Position numbers and translations under genes: made by a program | Shown: positions 8,274-17,034 of the stretch, in pieces | Position numbering within the stretch: the first letter of the stretch is position 1 | Layout: the number at the start of each line of letters is the position of its first letter | Origin: Flavobacterium sp. K5-23 | Lineage (GTDB): Bacteria; Bacteroidota; Bacteroidia; Flavobacteriales; Flavobacteriaceae | Reading direction: 5' to 3' | Length of the DNA stretch: 64,000 bases | Assembly: GCF_023278045.1 (NCBI RefSeq) | Contig: NZ_CP056783.1 | Coordinates: forward strand, 1,116,001 to 1,180,000 | The notes under the pieces: model-generated | What the model was told of the DNA's origin: nothing | Database searches by the model: none | What the model saw: only the letters and a program-made list of their open reading frames with translations

Positions 8274-10481
8274 ATGAAAAACAGTATAATTACCCTATTA
8301 TTAATGTTTTCGGCAATGCTTCAAGCCCAAAACACAGTGTCAGGAACAGTCACTACAATTGCAAACCAACCCATAAAAGGAGTTAGTGTTTATGCCCCGG
8401 AATTGCATAAAGGAACTACAACTGATGCAGATGGAAAATACACAATCTCAAATCTTCCTAGTAGGAAAACCAAGTTAACATTCGTTTTTGTGGGGTATTC
8501 GAGCCAAAACAAAACCATAAATAACCTTCAACAGGAAAATACATTAGATGTGATTCTTGAAGATGCCATTTTCGAAATGGATGAGGTAATCGTATCTACC
8601 GCTTTCAATAAAATACAATCCCAAAACGTGATGAAAGTGGAGCACGAAACCATAAAATCCTTACAGCAAAAAGGGACTTCTACTTTAATCGAAGGATTAG
8701 CTACTATTCCTGGAGTTTCTCAGGTTTCTACCGGAACTTCCATAGGGAAACCAGTTATCCGTGGATTGAGCGGGAACCGTGTTTTAGTGTATTCGCAAGG
8801 TGTTCGAATAGAAAACCAACAGTTTGGTGACGAACATGGCTTGGGGTTAAATGATGCCGGAATAGAAAGTGTTGAGGTTATAAAAGGACCTGCATCTTTA
8901 TTGTATGGATCAGATGCTTTAGGAGGGGTTTTGTATTTTAATCCTGAAAAATTTGCCAATGTGGATGACTTTAAAGCTAATTTCAGCCAGAAGCTATTCT
9001 CAAATACGCTAGGAAGCAATTCCACGCTAGGACTAAAAACGTCTACTGAACATTGGAAATTCCTTGCTCGCGGAAGTTACAATACGCATTCAGATTACCG
9101 CATTTCGGGAGGGGATCGTGTGACCAATACCCGATACAATGAAACCGATTTTAAAACGGGTCTGGGGTATAGCGATGCTAAGTTCTCCACTGTTTTTAGA
9201 TACAATTACAACAAACTGGATTTAGGAATTCCTGAAGAAGGTATAGCCGAACAATCAACTTCCAAAACTACAGGGTTCCCAAAACAGGGAATTTTCAACC
9301 ATTTGATGAGTTTGAATTCGGTTTTCTATCTAAAGAATTCCAAATTAGATGTTGATTTTGGATATATTGACAATGATCGTTCTGAATTTGAAGATAGTGA
9401 TGTTGCCAGTTTACAAATGAAACTGAAAACTTTCAATTACGATGTGAAATACCATTTGCCAAAAGCAGGAAAGTTAGAATCTATTGTGGGAATTCAAGGA
9501 ATGTATCAAACAAATGCGAACCTCGGGGAAGAATTTTTAATACCTGATGCCACAACTACTGATTTTGGTGTTTTTGGAACTGTAAATTACGAATGGAAAA
9601 CGAATGTCCTTCAGGCAGGTTTGCGTTTTGACAACCGAAAAGTCACTACTGATGAACATGGAACTGTTGGGGATGAAGGCTACTTCAAAGCGGTAGATAA
9701 ATCATTCGACAGTTTTAATGCTTCTTTGGGGTACAAAACGAATCTAGCTGACGATCTGACTTTGAGAATGAATCTAGCATCAGGTTTTAGAGCACCAAAT
9801 TTATCTGAACTGACTTCTAACGGTGTCCATGAAGGAACTAATCGTTACGAAATAGGAAATTCTGATTTGAAAACGGAACAAAACGTTCAGTCGGATTTGA
9901 ATCTTGAATATAAAAACAGCCATTTTGAGTTTTTTGTAAACGGATTTTACAACCACATCAGCAATTATATTTATACTTCCCCAACAGGAGCTGTATTGGA
10001 TGACAATGATGTTTTTGAATACATTCAGAACAATGCTAAATTGTATGGTGGTGAAATAGGATTGCATTTTCACCCACACCCATTGGATTGGTTGCATTAT
10101 GAAAGCAGCTTTGAAACCGTTACGGGAAAGAAACAAAACGGAGATTACCTGCCTTTGATTCCGGCTAACAATTGGAACAACACCATTAGAACCGAATTCA
10201 AAATCAAAGATTGGCTTAAGGAAGGGTTTGCAACTTTGAATTTCGCATCTACTTTTCATCAAAACAACATCAGCGGATTCGAAACTGAATCTAATGGTTA
10301 TACTTTAGTGAATTTGGGTTTAGGAGGAACGGTAAAATTGGGTAAAACGGTTTTTGACATAAACCTAAACGGAAACAATTTATTCGATAAAAGCTATATC
10401 GCCCACCTTTCCAGACTGAAAAATGATGGAATCCCAAATATGGGAAGAAACATTGTTCTTGGGGTTAATTTCAATCTATAA
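8274..10481 (+). CDS. TonB-dependent receptor, ZnuD-like
   Basis: 735 residues. Signal peptide (1-19), a carboxypeptidase-regulatory-like beta-sandwich (about 20-105), the plug domain (about 110-225, with KPVIRGLSGNRVLVYSQGVR and EVIKGPASLLYGSDALGGV) and a 22-strand-type barrel ending in a C-terminal phenylalanine-containing strand (GVNFNL). The segment SGFRAPNLSELTSNGVHEG followed by NRYEIGN strongly resembles the barrel signature of ZnuD-type zinc/heme receptors. It would import a metal or metal complex across the outer membrane using TonB. The His/Cys-rich gene upstream and a palindrome at 8228-8251 support metal-regulated metal uptake, though the substrate is not proven. Confidence 0.85.
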   Translation: MKNSIITLLLMFSAMLQAQNTVSGTVTTIANQPIKGVSVYAPELHKGTTTDADGKYTISNLPSRKTKLTFVFVGYSSQNKTINNLQQENTLDVILEDAIFEMDEVIVSTAFNKIQSQNVMKVEHETIKSLQQKGTSTLIEGLATIPGVSQVSTGTSIGKPVIRGLSGNRVLVYSQGVRIENQQFGDEHGLGLNDAGIESVEVIKGPASLLYGSDALGGVLYFNPEKFANVDDFKANFSQKLFSNTLGSNSTLGLKTSTEHWKFLARGSYNTHSDYRISGGDRVTNTRYNETDFKTGLGYSDAKFSTVFRYNYNKLDLGIPEEGIAEQSTSKTTGFPKQGIFNHLMSLNSVFYLKNSKLDVDFGYIDNDRSEFEDSDVASLQMKLKTFNYDVKYHLPKAGKLESIVGIQGMYQTNANLGEEFLIPDATTTDFGVFGTVNYEWKTNVLQAGLRFDNRKVTTDEHGTVGDEGYFKAVDKSFDSFNASLGYKTNLADDLTLRMNLASGFRAPNLSELTSNGVHEGTNRYEIGNSDLKTEQNVQSDLNLEYKNSHFEFFVNGFYNHISNYIYTSPTGAVLDDNDVFEYIQNNAKLYGGEIGLHFHPHPLDWLHYESSFETVTGKKQNGDYLPLIPANNWNNTIRTEFKIKDWLKEGFATLNFASTFHQNNISGFETESNGYTLVNLGLGGTVKLGKTVFDINLNGNNLFDKSYIAHLSRLKNDGIPNMGRNIVLGVNFNL

Positions 10482-10496
10482 TTAATTTAAACATAT

Positions 10497-10990
10497 AAGT
10501 CATATAAGTTTAGTCACAGTTTTAGGCTTACTGTTTTAACCATATAAGGCATATAAGTTTACTGTTTTTTAAACCATTAAGATATTAAGAGTCATTAAGT
10601 TTCATAAACTGTTTTACCATATAAGTTATATAAGGTCATATAAGTTTTGTCACCGTTTTTAGCTTAATCTCTTAATGGTTTTTTTAAATTCAATAATTTT
10701 TAGATCTGCAAAAATCTGTAAAATCTGCGTGCTAATAATAGGTTGTCTTTTGTTGGCCGTCTTGAAACAGTTTTAGGCTTGCTTTTTTTAAACCATATAA
10801 GTTATATAAGGTCATTTAAGTTTACTGTTTTTTTAAACCATTAAGATATTAAGGTATATTAAGTTTAGGAGCTTAATTTTCTTAATCTCGTAATGTTTTT
10901 TTTAAATTTATTAATTTTTAGATCTGCAAAAATCTGCAAAAATCTGCGTGCTAATAATAATGTATCTGTTGTTTTTTGTGCTCCATCTTG
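10497..10990. repeat. Two direct copies of a composite dispersed repeat
   Basis: Two roughly 200-250 base copies (about 10540-10765 and 10790-10993) with the same order of blocks: a TATAAG-rich block (ATATAAGGTCATATAAG), an ACCATTAAGATATTAAG block, an inverted TTAATCT...TAATG block, a TAGATCTGCAAAAATCTG block ending GCGTGCTAATAATA, and a CTTGAAA end. A fragment of the first block recurs at 25553-25578. The whole gap to the oligopeptidase (10482-11218) has no convincing gene; the long minus-strand frame here is an artefact of the repeats. Confidence 0.75.
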
Positions 10991-11218
10991 AAATACGTAG
11001 CCGCAAAGTTTAAATAAACTTATAAGCCTTATATGGTTGAATTTTTTCACGAAACAAGCATTACACAAAACAACAAAAAACTTAAATGACTTATATGTTG
11101 AAAAATCATCACCGTAACAAAAACACACTTTTATAGACTAATCCTATGTTAAAAAAGTTCCGCTTTCAAGGAACACTAACTAATTCACTATTTTTGTTTT
11201 AACCAATAAAATATTTTA

Positions 11219-13336
11219 ATGAAAAAATTAATTCTAATCATGGCTGTATTACCATCTATGGCTTCTTTTGGACAGAACCAAAAGCCAATTCAATATCCAG
11301 AAACCAAAAAAGGACCAACAGTCGATCAGTATTTCGATGCTAAAGTCAGTGATCCTTACCGTTGGTTAGAGGACGACATGTCGGCTGAAACTGCTGCTTG
11401 GGTAAAAGCGGAGAATGTGGTTACTTATGGTTATTTAAACCAGATTCCTTTTCGCGATGCATTAAAGACGCGTATGGAGAAACTGTGGAATTATGAAAAA
11501 ATAGGGGCGCCATTCAAGGAAGGGGACTTCACGTATTATTATAAAAATAACGGACTGCAAAACCAATCCGTATTGTATAGAAAAGAGGCCAACGGAAAAG
11601 ACACTGTTTTTCTGGACCCAAATACTTTCTCTAAAGACGGAACCACTTCTTTAGGAGGATTGGATTTCTCTAAAGACGGTTCTAAGGTGGCCTATGCCAT
11701 ATCAGAAGGCGGAAGCGACTGGAGAAAAGTAATTATTATGGACGCGTTGTCTAACAAAATTCTAGAAGACACTATTGTTGATGTAAAATTCAGCGGACTG
11801 TCTTGGAAAGGAAACGAAGGGTTTTACTACTCTAGTTATGACAAGCCAAAGGGAAGCGAACTATCTGCAAAAACGGACCAACACAAACTGTATTTTCATA
11901 AACTGGGAACTTCTCAAAAGGAAGATCAGTTGATCTTTGGCGCCGACCAAAAACGAAGATACGTAGGCGGTTATGTGACCGAAGATGATAAGTATTTAGT
12001 GATTTCGGCTTCGACTTCAACTTATGGAAACGAATTGTACATTAAAGATTTGAGTTCGCCTAACAGTGCTATTGTGACTATCGTGGATAATTTCAAAAGC
12101 GACAACAGTATTATTGACAACGAAGGAACGAAGTTGTTTATTGAGACTGATTTAAATGCGCCAAATAAGCGTGTAGTAACGGTAGATGTCAGCAATCCAG
12201 CACCGTCAAACTGGGTGGATTTCATTCCGGAAACCGATAATGTTTTATCGCCATCAACAGGAGCAGGATATTTCTTTGCTAATTATATGAAAGATGCCGT
12301 ATCAGTTGTGAAACAATACGATTACACAGGTAAAATGATACGTGAAATCCAATTGCCAGCCGTAGGAACAGCAGGTGGTTTTGGCGGAAAGAAAAAAGAA
12401 AAAACACTTTATTATTCCTTTACTAATTATACCAGCCCGGGAACGATTTACTCTTTCGAACCAAAAGAAGGAAAATCAGCGGTCTATGCCAAACCAAAAG
12501 TAGATTTCAAAAGCGAGGATTTCGAGTCGAAACAAGTGTTTTATACTTCAAAGGACGGTACCAAAATCCCAATGATCATCACCTACAAAAAAGGATTGAA
12601 ACTAAACGGAAAAAACCCAACGATGCTGTATGCTTACGGTGGTTTCAATGTGAGCTTAACGCCAAGTTTCAGTATTGCCAATGCCGTTTGGATGGAAAAC
12701 GGAGGCGTTTATGCCGTGCCTAACTTACGTGGTGGTGGAGAATACGGTAAAAAATGGCACGATGCCGGAACCAAAATGCAAAAACAAAACGTGTTCGACG
12801 ATTTCATCGCCGCGGCGGAATATCTGATTGAAAATAAATACACCTCTCCTGACTTTCTTGCCGTTCGCGGTGGGTCAAACGGAGGATTGCTTGTTGGTGC
12901 TACTATGACACAACGCCCGGAGTTGATGAAAGTCGCTCTACCGGCCGTGGGAGTTATGGATATGTTGCGTTACCACACCTTTACTGCGGGAGCGGGATGG
13001 GCGTACGATTATGGAACGGCGCAGGACAGCAAAGAAATGTTCGAATACATCAAAGGCTATTCACCGGTGCACAACGTAAAAGCGGGCACGCACTATCCAG
13101 CGACAATGGTTACCACTGGTGATCACGATGATAGAGTAGTGCCGGCACACAGTTTCAAGTTTGCTGCCGAGTTGCAGGAAAAACAAACGGGAACTAACCC
13201 AACATTAATTCGCATCGATGTCAAAGCGGGTCACGGAGCAGGAAAATCCGTAGCGGCAACAATCCAGGAAAATGTAGATATCCAAGCTTTTACCCTGTTC
13301 AACATGAAATTGAAAGCCCTGCCAAAAGCAAAATAA
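11219..13336 (+). CDS. Prolyl oligopeptidase (S9A)
   Basis: 705 residues with a signal peptide (about 1-18, MKKLIL...ASFGQ), so the protein is exported, probably to the periplasm. An N-terminal seven-bladed propeller (about 80-420) is followed by the alpha/beta-hydrolase domain. The catalytic serine lies in RGGSNGG (about residue 553), the aspartate in GDHDDRVVP (about 638) and the histidine in KAGHGAGK (about 671). S9A enzymes cleave after proline in short peptides. It stands alone; a dispersed hairpin element starts at the base after the stop codon and may act in 3' processing. Confidence 0.95.
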   Translation: MKKLILIMAVLPSMASFGQNQKPIQYPETKKGPTVDQYFDAKVSDPYRWLEDDMSAETAAWVKAENVVTYGYLNQIPFRDALKTRMEKLWNYEKIGAPFKEGDFTYYYKNNGLQNQSVLYRKEANGKDTVFLDPNTFSKDGTTSLGGLDFSKDGSKVAYAISEGGSDWRKVIIMDALSNKILEDTIVDVKFSGLSWKGNEGFYYSSYDKPKGSELSAKTDQHKLYFHKLGTSQKEDQLIFGADQKRRYVGGYVTEDDKYLVISASTSTYGNELYIKDLSSPNSAIVTIVDNFKSDNSIIDNEGTKLFIETDLNAPNKRVVTVDVSNPAPSNWVDFIPETDNVLSPSTGAGYFFANYMKDAVSVVKQYDYTGKMIREIQLPAVGTAGGFGGKKKEKTLYYSFTNYTSPGTIYSFEPKEGKSAVYAKPKVDFKSEDFESKQVFYTSKDGTKIPMIITYKKGLKLNGKNPTMLYAYGGFNVSLTPSFSIANAVWMENGGVYAVPNLRGGGEYGKKWHDAGTKMQKQNVFDDFIAAAEYLIENKYTSPDFLAVRGGSNGGLLVGATMTQRPELMKVALPAVGVMDMLRYHTFTAGAGWAYDYGTAQDSKEMFEYIKGYSPVHNVKAGTHYPATMVTTGDHDDRVVPAHSFKFAAELQEKQTGTNPTLIRIDVKAGHGAGKSVAATIQENVDIQAFTLFNMKLKALPKAK

Positions 13337-13424
13337 GGAGCTTCTTCCCGCTGTACGCTGTATCTCTCGTGGCGAAACCCGCCACAAGAGGATGCCGCTA
13401 CCATCAGGGCTAAGGCAGTTGGGG
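13337..13424 (-). repeat. Dispersed structured element, copy A
   Basis: Read on the minus strand it begins CCTTAGCCCTGATGGTAGCG and ends in AGCGGGAAGAAGCTCC, with a central hairpin CTCTTGTGGCG / CGCCACGAGAG. The flanks match a second element at 48519-48592, while the central hairpin differs in sequence. It begins immediately after the oligopeptidase stop codon. This looks like a structured RNA or REP-type element common in flavobacteria; comparison with Rfam (for example Flavo-1) would decide. Confidence 0.6.
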
Positions 13425-13446
13425 AAATGAGAATTTTTATTTTTAT

Positions 13447-13478
13447 AAAACGCTATTCGAAAGAGTAGCGTTTTTTTA
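13447..13478. terminator. Bidirectional terminator hairpin downstream of fic
   Basis: Twelve-base stem AAAACGCTATTC / GAGTAGCGTTTT (one mismatch) with GAAA tetraloop and T-runs on both strands. The same hairpin recurs at 14800 and 14998, so it is also a repeat. Confidence 0.8.
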
Positions 13479-13497
13479 TGCCTTAATTTGAGAAATA

Positions 13498-14625
13498 TTA
13501 ATCGTGATTGAACAAGTCTAAGTAATCTTTAAAAACAAATAGCTTGTTACGCTGTGCACCAGATATTTCTTTTATAATATCAAGCCGTTCTAAATCTGCC
13601 AAAAGTTTATAGGCGGTAACTGATGATTTTTGGAGTAGCTCTTCTACTTTTGTGACCTCTATAATAGGCTGTGTGTAGAGATAGCCCACTACTTTACGTG
13701 CATCTATATTGCGATTGCCTAATGATTTCAGTTTTTCATCTAAACTTTTTTGCAGTTGCAAAATACCATCGAAGGTAGTTACCCCTTTTTTAGCGGTTTC
13801 TATAATTCCCGTTAAAAAAAACTTTAACCACTGGTTGATATCATTGTGTGTTCGAGTTCGCATTAGGTTATCATAATAAAGCATCCTGTTTTTTTCAAAA
13901 AAATCAGAAAGATATAGTATGGGTTTTTTCAAGATTCCTTTACTAACTAAATATAGTGTAATTAGTAATCTGCCTACTCTACCGTTTCCGTCTAAAAAAG
14001 GGTGAATCGTCTCGAATTGATAATGAATGATTGCAATTTTTATTAAATCAGGTAAAGGCGTTATTTCATCGTTTGCAAAAAGTTCCAGGTCAGAAATTAA
14101 CTCATTAATGCTAGTGTGAATTGGGGGGATAAAGGTTGCGTCATTAATGCTCGCACCACCAATCCAGTTTTGGCTGCTTCGGTATTCACCGGGTAATTTG
14201 TGCTCGCCTCTTACACCCTGCAAAAGTATTTTATGGGTTTGTTTGATAAGGCGAGATGAAAAAGGAAGTTCGTTCAACAGTTTGACTGCTTCGTTCATTG
14301 CGTTGATGTAGTTTTGTACTTCTTCCCAATCGGCCCTTTTTTCAAATGCAATTTCTTCTTTGCTTAGAAAAGCTTCTTCCATATTGGTTTGAGTACCTTC
14401 AATTTTTGAAGATTGAGTAGCTTCTTTGGCAATGTGCATCCTGATGAACAAATCGATGTTTACATATTCTGAATACATATCTAATCTGCCTAAATGTCTA
14501 TCTGCTATACTTAGCAACCGAATAACTTCCATGTCATTTAGTATCCAGTTTCGATGAATTGTATCAGGTTGAAAACTTTTATAATATACTTGATTAATAT
14601 ATTTGCCCGAAATAAATTTTTCCAT
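13498..14625 (-). CDS. Class II Fic-family AMPylase
   Basis: 375 residues. The Fic core carries the canonical HPFLDGNGRVGR motif (residues 208-219; His208 is the catalytic base), so it should transfer AMP or a related group to a hydroxyl of a target protein. The N-terminal helix holds SSKIEG (72-77), the (S/T)xxxE(G/N) inhibitory motif that defines self-inhibited class II Fic proteins, with Glu76 as the inhibitory glutamate. The last ~70 residues look like a winged-helix domain (VTKVEELLQKSSVTAYKLL), which may bind DNA. No separate antitoxin is adjacent. It is bracketed by identical hairpin repeats and preceded by a 41-bp periodic repeat. Confidence 0.92.
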   Translation of the reverse strand: MEKFISGKYINQVYYKSFQPDTIHRNWILNDMEVIRLLSIADRHLGRLDMYSEYVNIDLFIRMHIAKEATQSSKIEGTQTNMEEAFLSKEEIAFEKRADWEEVQNYINAMNEAVKLLNELPFSSRLIKQTHKILLQGVRGEHKLPGEYRSSQNWIGGASINDATFIPPIHTSINELISDLELFANDEITPLPDLIKIAIIHYQFETIHPFLDGNGRVGRLLITLYLVSKGILKKPILYLSDFFEKNRMLYYDNLMRTRTHNDINQWLKFFLTGIIETAKKGVTTFDGILQLQKSLDEKLKSLGNRNIDARKVVGYLYTQPIIEVTKVEELLQKSSVTAYKLLADLERLDIIKEISGAQRNKLFVFKDYLDLFNHD

Positions 14626-14639
14626 TTAGATGTTTTAAA

Positions 14640-14803
14640 AACTTAAACAAATATATTCTTATTTAAGTAAAGAAGCAAAAAACTTAAATAACATTTTTAT
14701 TAATTAAGGTAAACCACTAAAAACTTAAATAAGGAGCTAGCTATATAAGGAATTAAACAAAAAGCTTAATTAACACTTTGGCTTTTTTAAGTGTTTCATA
14801 AAA
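14640..14803. repeat. Four degenerate 41-bp repeats in the fic promoter region
   Basis: Units begin at 14640, 14681, 14722 and 14763, exactly 41 bases apart. Each starts with AACTTAAAyAA or a close variant (the last is AGCTTAATTAA), and carries an inverted TTAnTTAAG-like half about 19 bases later. The first unit overlaps the predicted fic promoter. The regular spacing (about four helical turns) suggests an operator array. Confidence 0.65.
14648..14678 (-). promoter_or_regulatory. Predicted promoter of fic
   Basis: On the minus strand TATATTTG (14655-14648) matches TAnnTTTG, and TTG lies at 14678-14676, 20 bases upstream. The -7 box falls inside the first 41-bp repeat, as expected if the repeat controls the promoter. 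Confidence 0.55.
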
Positions 14804-15077
14804 CGCTATTCGAAAGAGTAGCGTTTTTTTTTTTTGTTATAATTCATCACGCTCTCTTTGTCATCTCGACGAAGGAGAGATCACATAATCAAAAGTTTTT
14901 AAAACACTTTTTAAAAGAGTAGCGTTTTTTTTGTTACAAACACATCACGTTCTCTTTGTCATCTCGACGAAGGAGAGATCACATCATCAAAAGTCTTAAA
15001 ACGCTATTCGAAAGAGTAGCGTTTTTTTTTACTACTTACCACGCTCTCTTTGTCATCTCGACGAAGGAGAGATCACA
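14800..15077 (+). repeat. Three tandem hairpin-plus-REP units
   Basis: Each ~95-100 base unit contains an ACGCTATTC-GAAA-GAGTAGCGT hairpin (14800-14827; degraded at 14901-14930; 14998-15026) followed by a REP-like palindrome with GTCATCTCGACGAAGGAGAG (14852-14885, 14951-14984, 15043-15077). The REP family recurs around the GIY-YIG gene at 17.7-18.4 kb. The 66-codon frame crossing units 2-3 is not a gene. Confidence 0.8.
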
Positions 15078-15215
15078 TTATCATTTAAAAAAAGCAGTAT
15101 TTTTAAATAATATTAATCAATTAAGTGACTTTCATCAAAAAGCAATATCCCGATAGTTTTGATTCACTTCAATATAAAACATTTATATTTGTTTCTAATC
15201 GGTTAAATTACATAA

Positions 15216-15989
15216 ATGACTCAAAACAAACTCTGGACACGAGAAGAACTAATTCTTGCGTTTAATTTATATCTGAAAATTGAATTTGGGAAAACCCATA
15301 AAGGAAACCCCAAAGTAATTGAATTAGCAAATATATTAGATAGAACGCCAAGTTCCATAGGAATGAGATTAGGTAATTTTGCCAGCGTTGATCCATATCA
15401 TCAAAAAAGAGGGGTTGGGGGTTTAAAAGGAGGAATGAATCAAGTAAAACCTATATGGGATGAATTCTTCCACAATCAAGAAGAACTTGTTTTTCTAAGC
15501 GAACAAATTCTTGCCGAAAAAGAAAACACTTCAATAGAAAACAAATATCAAGACATTCTTTTCGACTTAAAAGGATTAAAAGGAGAAACTGTAATTCGAG
15601 CAGTAAAAACGAGAGTGAATCAATCCGTTTTTAGACAAATGGTGCTGACGAATTACACCTCTAAATGTGCCATAACAGGAATCGATATTCCTGAATTGTT
15701 ATTAGCAAGTCATATTGTTCCTTGGTCAAAAAATGAAAACGAGAGGTTAAATCCTGAGAATGGTATTTGTCTTTCAGCTCTATATGATAAGGCTTTCGAC
15801 AAAGGATTAATTGGGATTAATCAAAACTATCAAGTGATTATATCTAACGGTTTAAAAAAGAAAAAAGAAACTTCCTTTTATCAAAGTCATTTTGCTTCTA
15901 TTGAAAATCTAAAAATAAATGAGCCTTTAAAATACCTTCCAAAAAAAGAGTTTTTGCAATACCATCTTGACACAATTTTTGAAAAATGA
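15216..15989 (+). CDS. HNH endonuclease
   Basis: 257 residues. The N-terminal part (about 1-60, LWTREELILAFNLYLKIEFG...RTPSSIGMRLGNFAS) looks like a helical DNA-recognition domain seen on restriction-type HNH proteins. The C-terminal nuclease (about 145-225) contains CAITGIDIPELLLASHIVPW and NPENGICLSALYDKAFDKG, the HNH_2-type core with ASHI-P-W and the N/D-rich second half. It would cut DNA using a metal ion. Its stop overlaps the next start by four bases, and it leads a tight four-gene unit ending in Vsr. No methyltransferase gene is near, so it is not a standard type II restriction pair. Confidence 0.85.
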   Translation: MTQNKLWTREELILAFNLYLKIEFGKTHKGNPKVIELANILDRTPSSIGMRLGNFASVDPYHQKRGVGGLKGGMNQVKPIWDEFFHNQEELVFLSEQILAEKENTSIENKYQDILFDLKGLKGETVIRAVKTRVNQSVFRQMVLTNYTSKCAITGIDIPELLLASHIVPWSKNENERLNPENGICLSALYDKAFDKGLIGINQNYQVIISNGLKKKKETSFYQSHFASIENLKINEPLKYLPKKEFLQYHLDTIFEK

Positions 15990-16198
15990 GAAACGAGAAA
16001 AAATTGTTTGCTATTTATAAAAAGGGAGAACATATGGGGAATCAAAAAAGTATTGACGAAATCGAAGCTATTGAAATTTATGTAATAGATTCTCAGTTTG
16101 AAAGTTTTTTGTGTGATGTGAAATTTATGGAACAATACAAAGCTGTTGTTGCAATAGAAAATTTGCATTTTTTTAAATCAAAATACATCAATTTGTAA
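15986..16198 (+). CDS. Small hypothetical protein (70 aa) in the HNH-Vsr operon
   Basis: Starts in an ATGA overlap with the HNH stop codon, which implies translational coupling. The protein is mixed charged (MRNEKKLFAIYKKGEHMGNQ...) with alternating hydrophobic residues in IEAIEIYVIDSQFESFLC, so a small soluble alpha/beta fold is likely. No signal peptide or membrane span. I do not recognise a family. Coupling to a nuclease makes an accessory or protective role possible, but that is inference. Composition is markedly AT-rich. Confidence 0.7.
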   Translation: MRNEKKLFAIYKKGEHMGNQKSIDEIEAIEIYVIDSQFESFLCDVKFMEQYKAVVAIENLHFFKSKYINL

Positions 16199-16211
16199 TT
16201 ATTCCAAAACT

Positions 16212-16460
16212 ATGAATACAATTTGTCAAATTGAAATAGATTACATTAAGCCTTCAAGAAGTATTGAAACACTTTTATTAAAAAATCTTAATAATAAAAG
16301 AGTAGTTTACGTTTATAATTACGAGGGATGGTATTTTCGTTTTTTTAATAGTATTAATGAAGTTTTGGATTTTTTTGAAGATAAATTTGAGCCTACAATT
16401 AGTTTTGAAGATGAAGAGAAACTAGATAAATTTTTGGAGAATTTAGATTTAAGTTATTAA
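16212..16460 (+). CDS. Small acidic hypothetical protein (82 aa) in the HNH-Vsr operon
   Basis: Begins 13 bases after the preceding stop. The protein starts MNTICQIEIDYIKPS, has a central beta-rich stretch (RVVYVYNYEGWYFRFF) and a strongly acidic helical C-terminus (FEDKFEPTISFEDEEKLDKF). The acidic tail could mimic DNA or bind a basic partner, which would suit an immunity-type protein beside two nucleases; this is a guess from composition. Very AT-rich, much more so than the following vsr gene. Family unknown. Confidence 0.65.
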   Translation: MNTICQIEIDYIKPSRSIETLLLKNLNNKRVVYVYNYEGWYFRFFNSINEVLDFFEDKFEPTISFEDEEKLDKFLENLDLSY

Positions 16461-16471
16461 ATCGTTATCCT

Positions 16472-16900
16472 ATGGATCGAGTCACGCCACAAAAACGTTC
16501 CAAAATCATGCGAGCCATTCGCAGCACAAACACCAAGGACGAAGTGCGTTTGGCGAAAGCCTTATGGCACCTTGGCTATCGTTACCGTAAAAACAATAAA
16601 TCAGTTTTTGGCAAGCCGGATTTAACTTTCAATAAACTAAAAATTGCCATTTTCGTTGACAGCGAATTCTTCCACGGCAAGGATTGGGAAACCCATAAAG
16701 ACCGCGTGAAAACCAACACGGAGTTTTGGCAAAAGAAAATAGAAAGAAACATACAGCGGGATATCGAAGTCAATGCGTTTCTGGAATCCCAAAACTGGAA
16801 AGTACTCCGTTTCTGGAGTGAAGACATAGAGAATAATCTGGAGGATTGCGTGGCTAAAATCCAGGATGCAATTATTTCGAGACAAAATCAAAAAGGATAA
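16472..16900 (+). CDS. vsr: Vsr-like very-short-patch-repair endonuclease
   Basis: 142 residues. Follows the Vsr pattern: MDRVTPQKRSKIMRAI at the start, RSTNTKDEVRLAKALWHLGYRYR, GKPDLTF (catalytic aspartate), AIFVDSEFFHGKDW (phosphate/metal-binding histidine), FWQKKIERNIQRD and LRFWSEDI. Vsr nicks next to T:G mismatches that arise by deamination of 5-methylcytosine, and normally accompanies a cytosine methyltransferase; none is visible here. The usual GCFWHGH is SEFFHGK, so some zinc/metal ligands differ. Base composition is visibly richer in G+C than the two small genes before it, suggesting a mosaic operon. Confidence 0.88.
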   Translation: MDRVTPQKRSKIMRAIRSTNTKDEVRLAKALWHLGYRYRKNNKSVFGKPDLTFNKLKIAIFVDSEFFHGKDWETHKDRVKTNTEFWQKKIERNIQRDIEVNAFLESQNWKVLRFWSEDIENNLEDCVAKIQDAIISRQNQKG

Positions 16901-17034
16901 TGGGATTGCTTTCGCCCCGGCGAACAGGTCGTTCCTCTTAACGACGGAGTAGTGAGGATATTTACGTTTATCTACTAAGTTTGTCCTCTCGATTTTAGAA
17001 AAATCATTCAAGATACTCTACAAAAACTATACTT

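Noticed and set aside
10865..11128. 87-codon minus-strand frame
   Set aside because: Most of it is the composite noncoding repeat, and there is no codon pattern of a gene.
14956..15156. 66-codon plus-strand frame
   Set aside because: It lies across tandem hairpin/REP units and encodes the repeat sequence itself.
15216..16900. Complete type II restriction-modification system
   Set aside because: HNH and Vsr nucleases are present but there is no methyltransferase or other R-M subunit anywhere within several kilobases.
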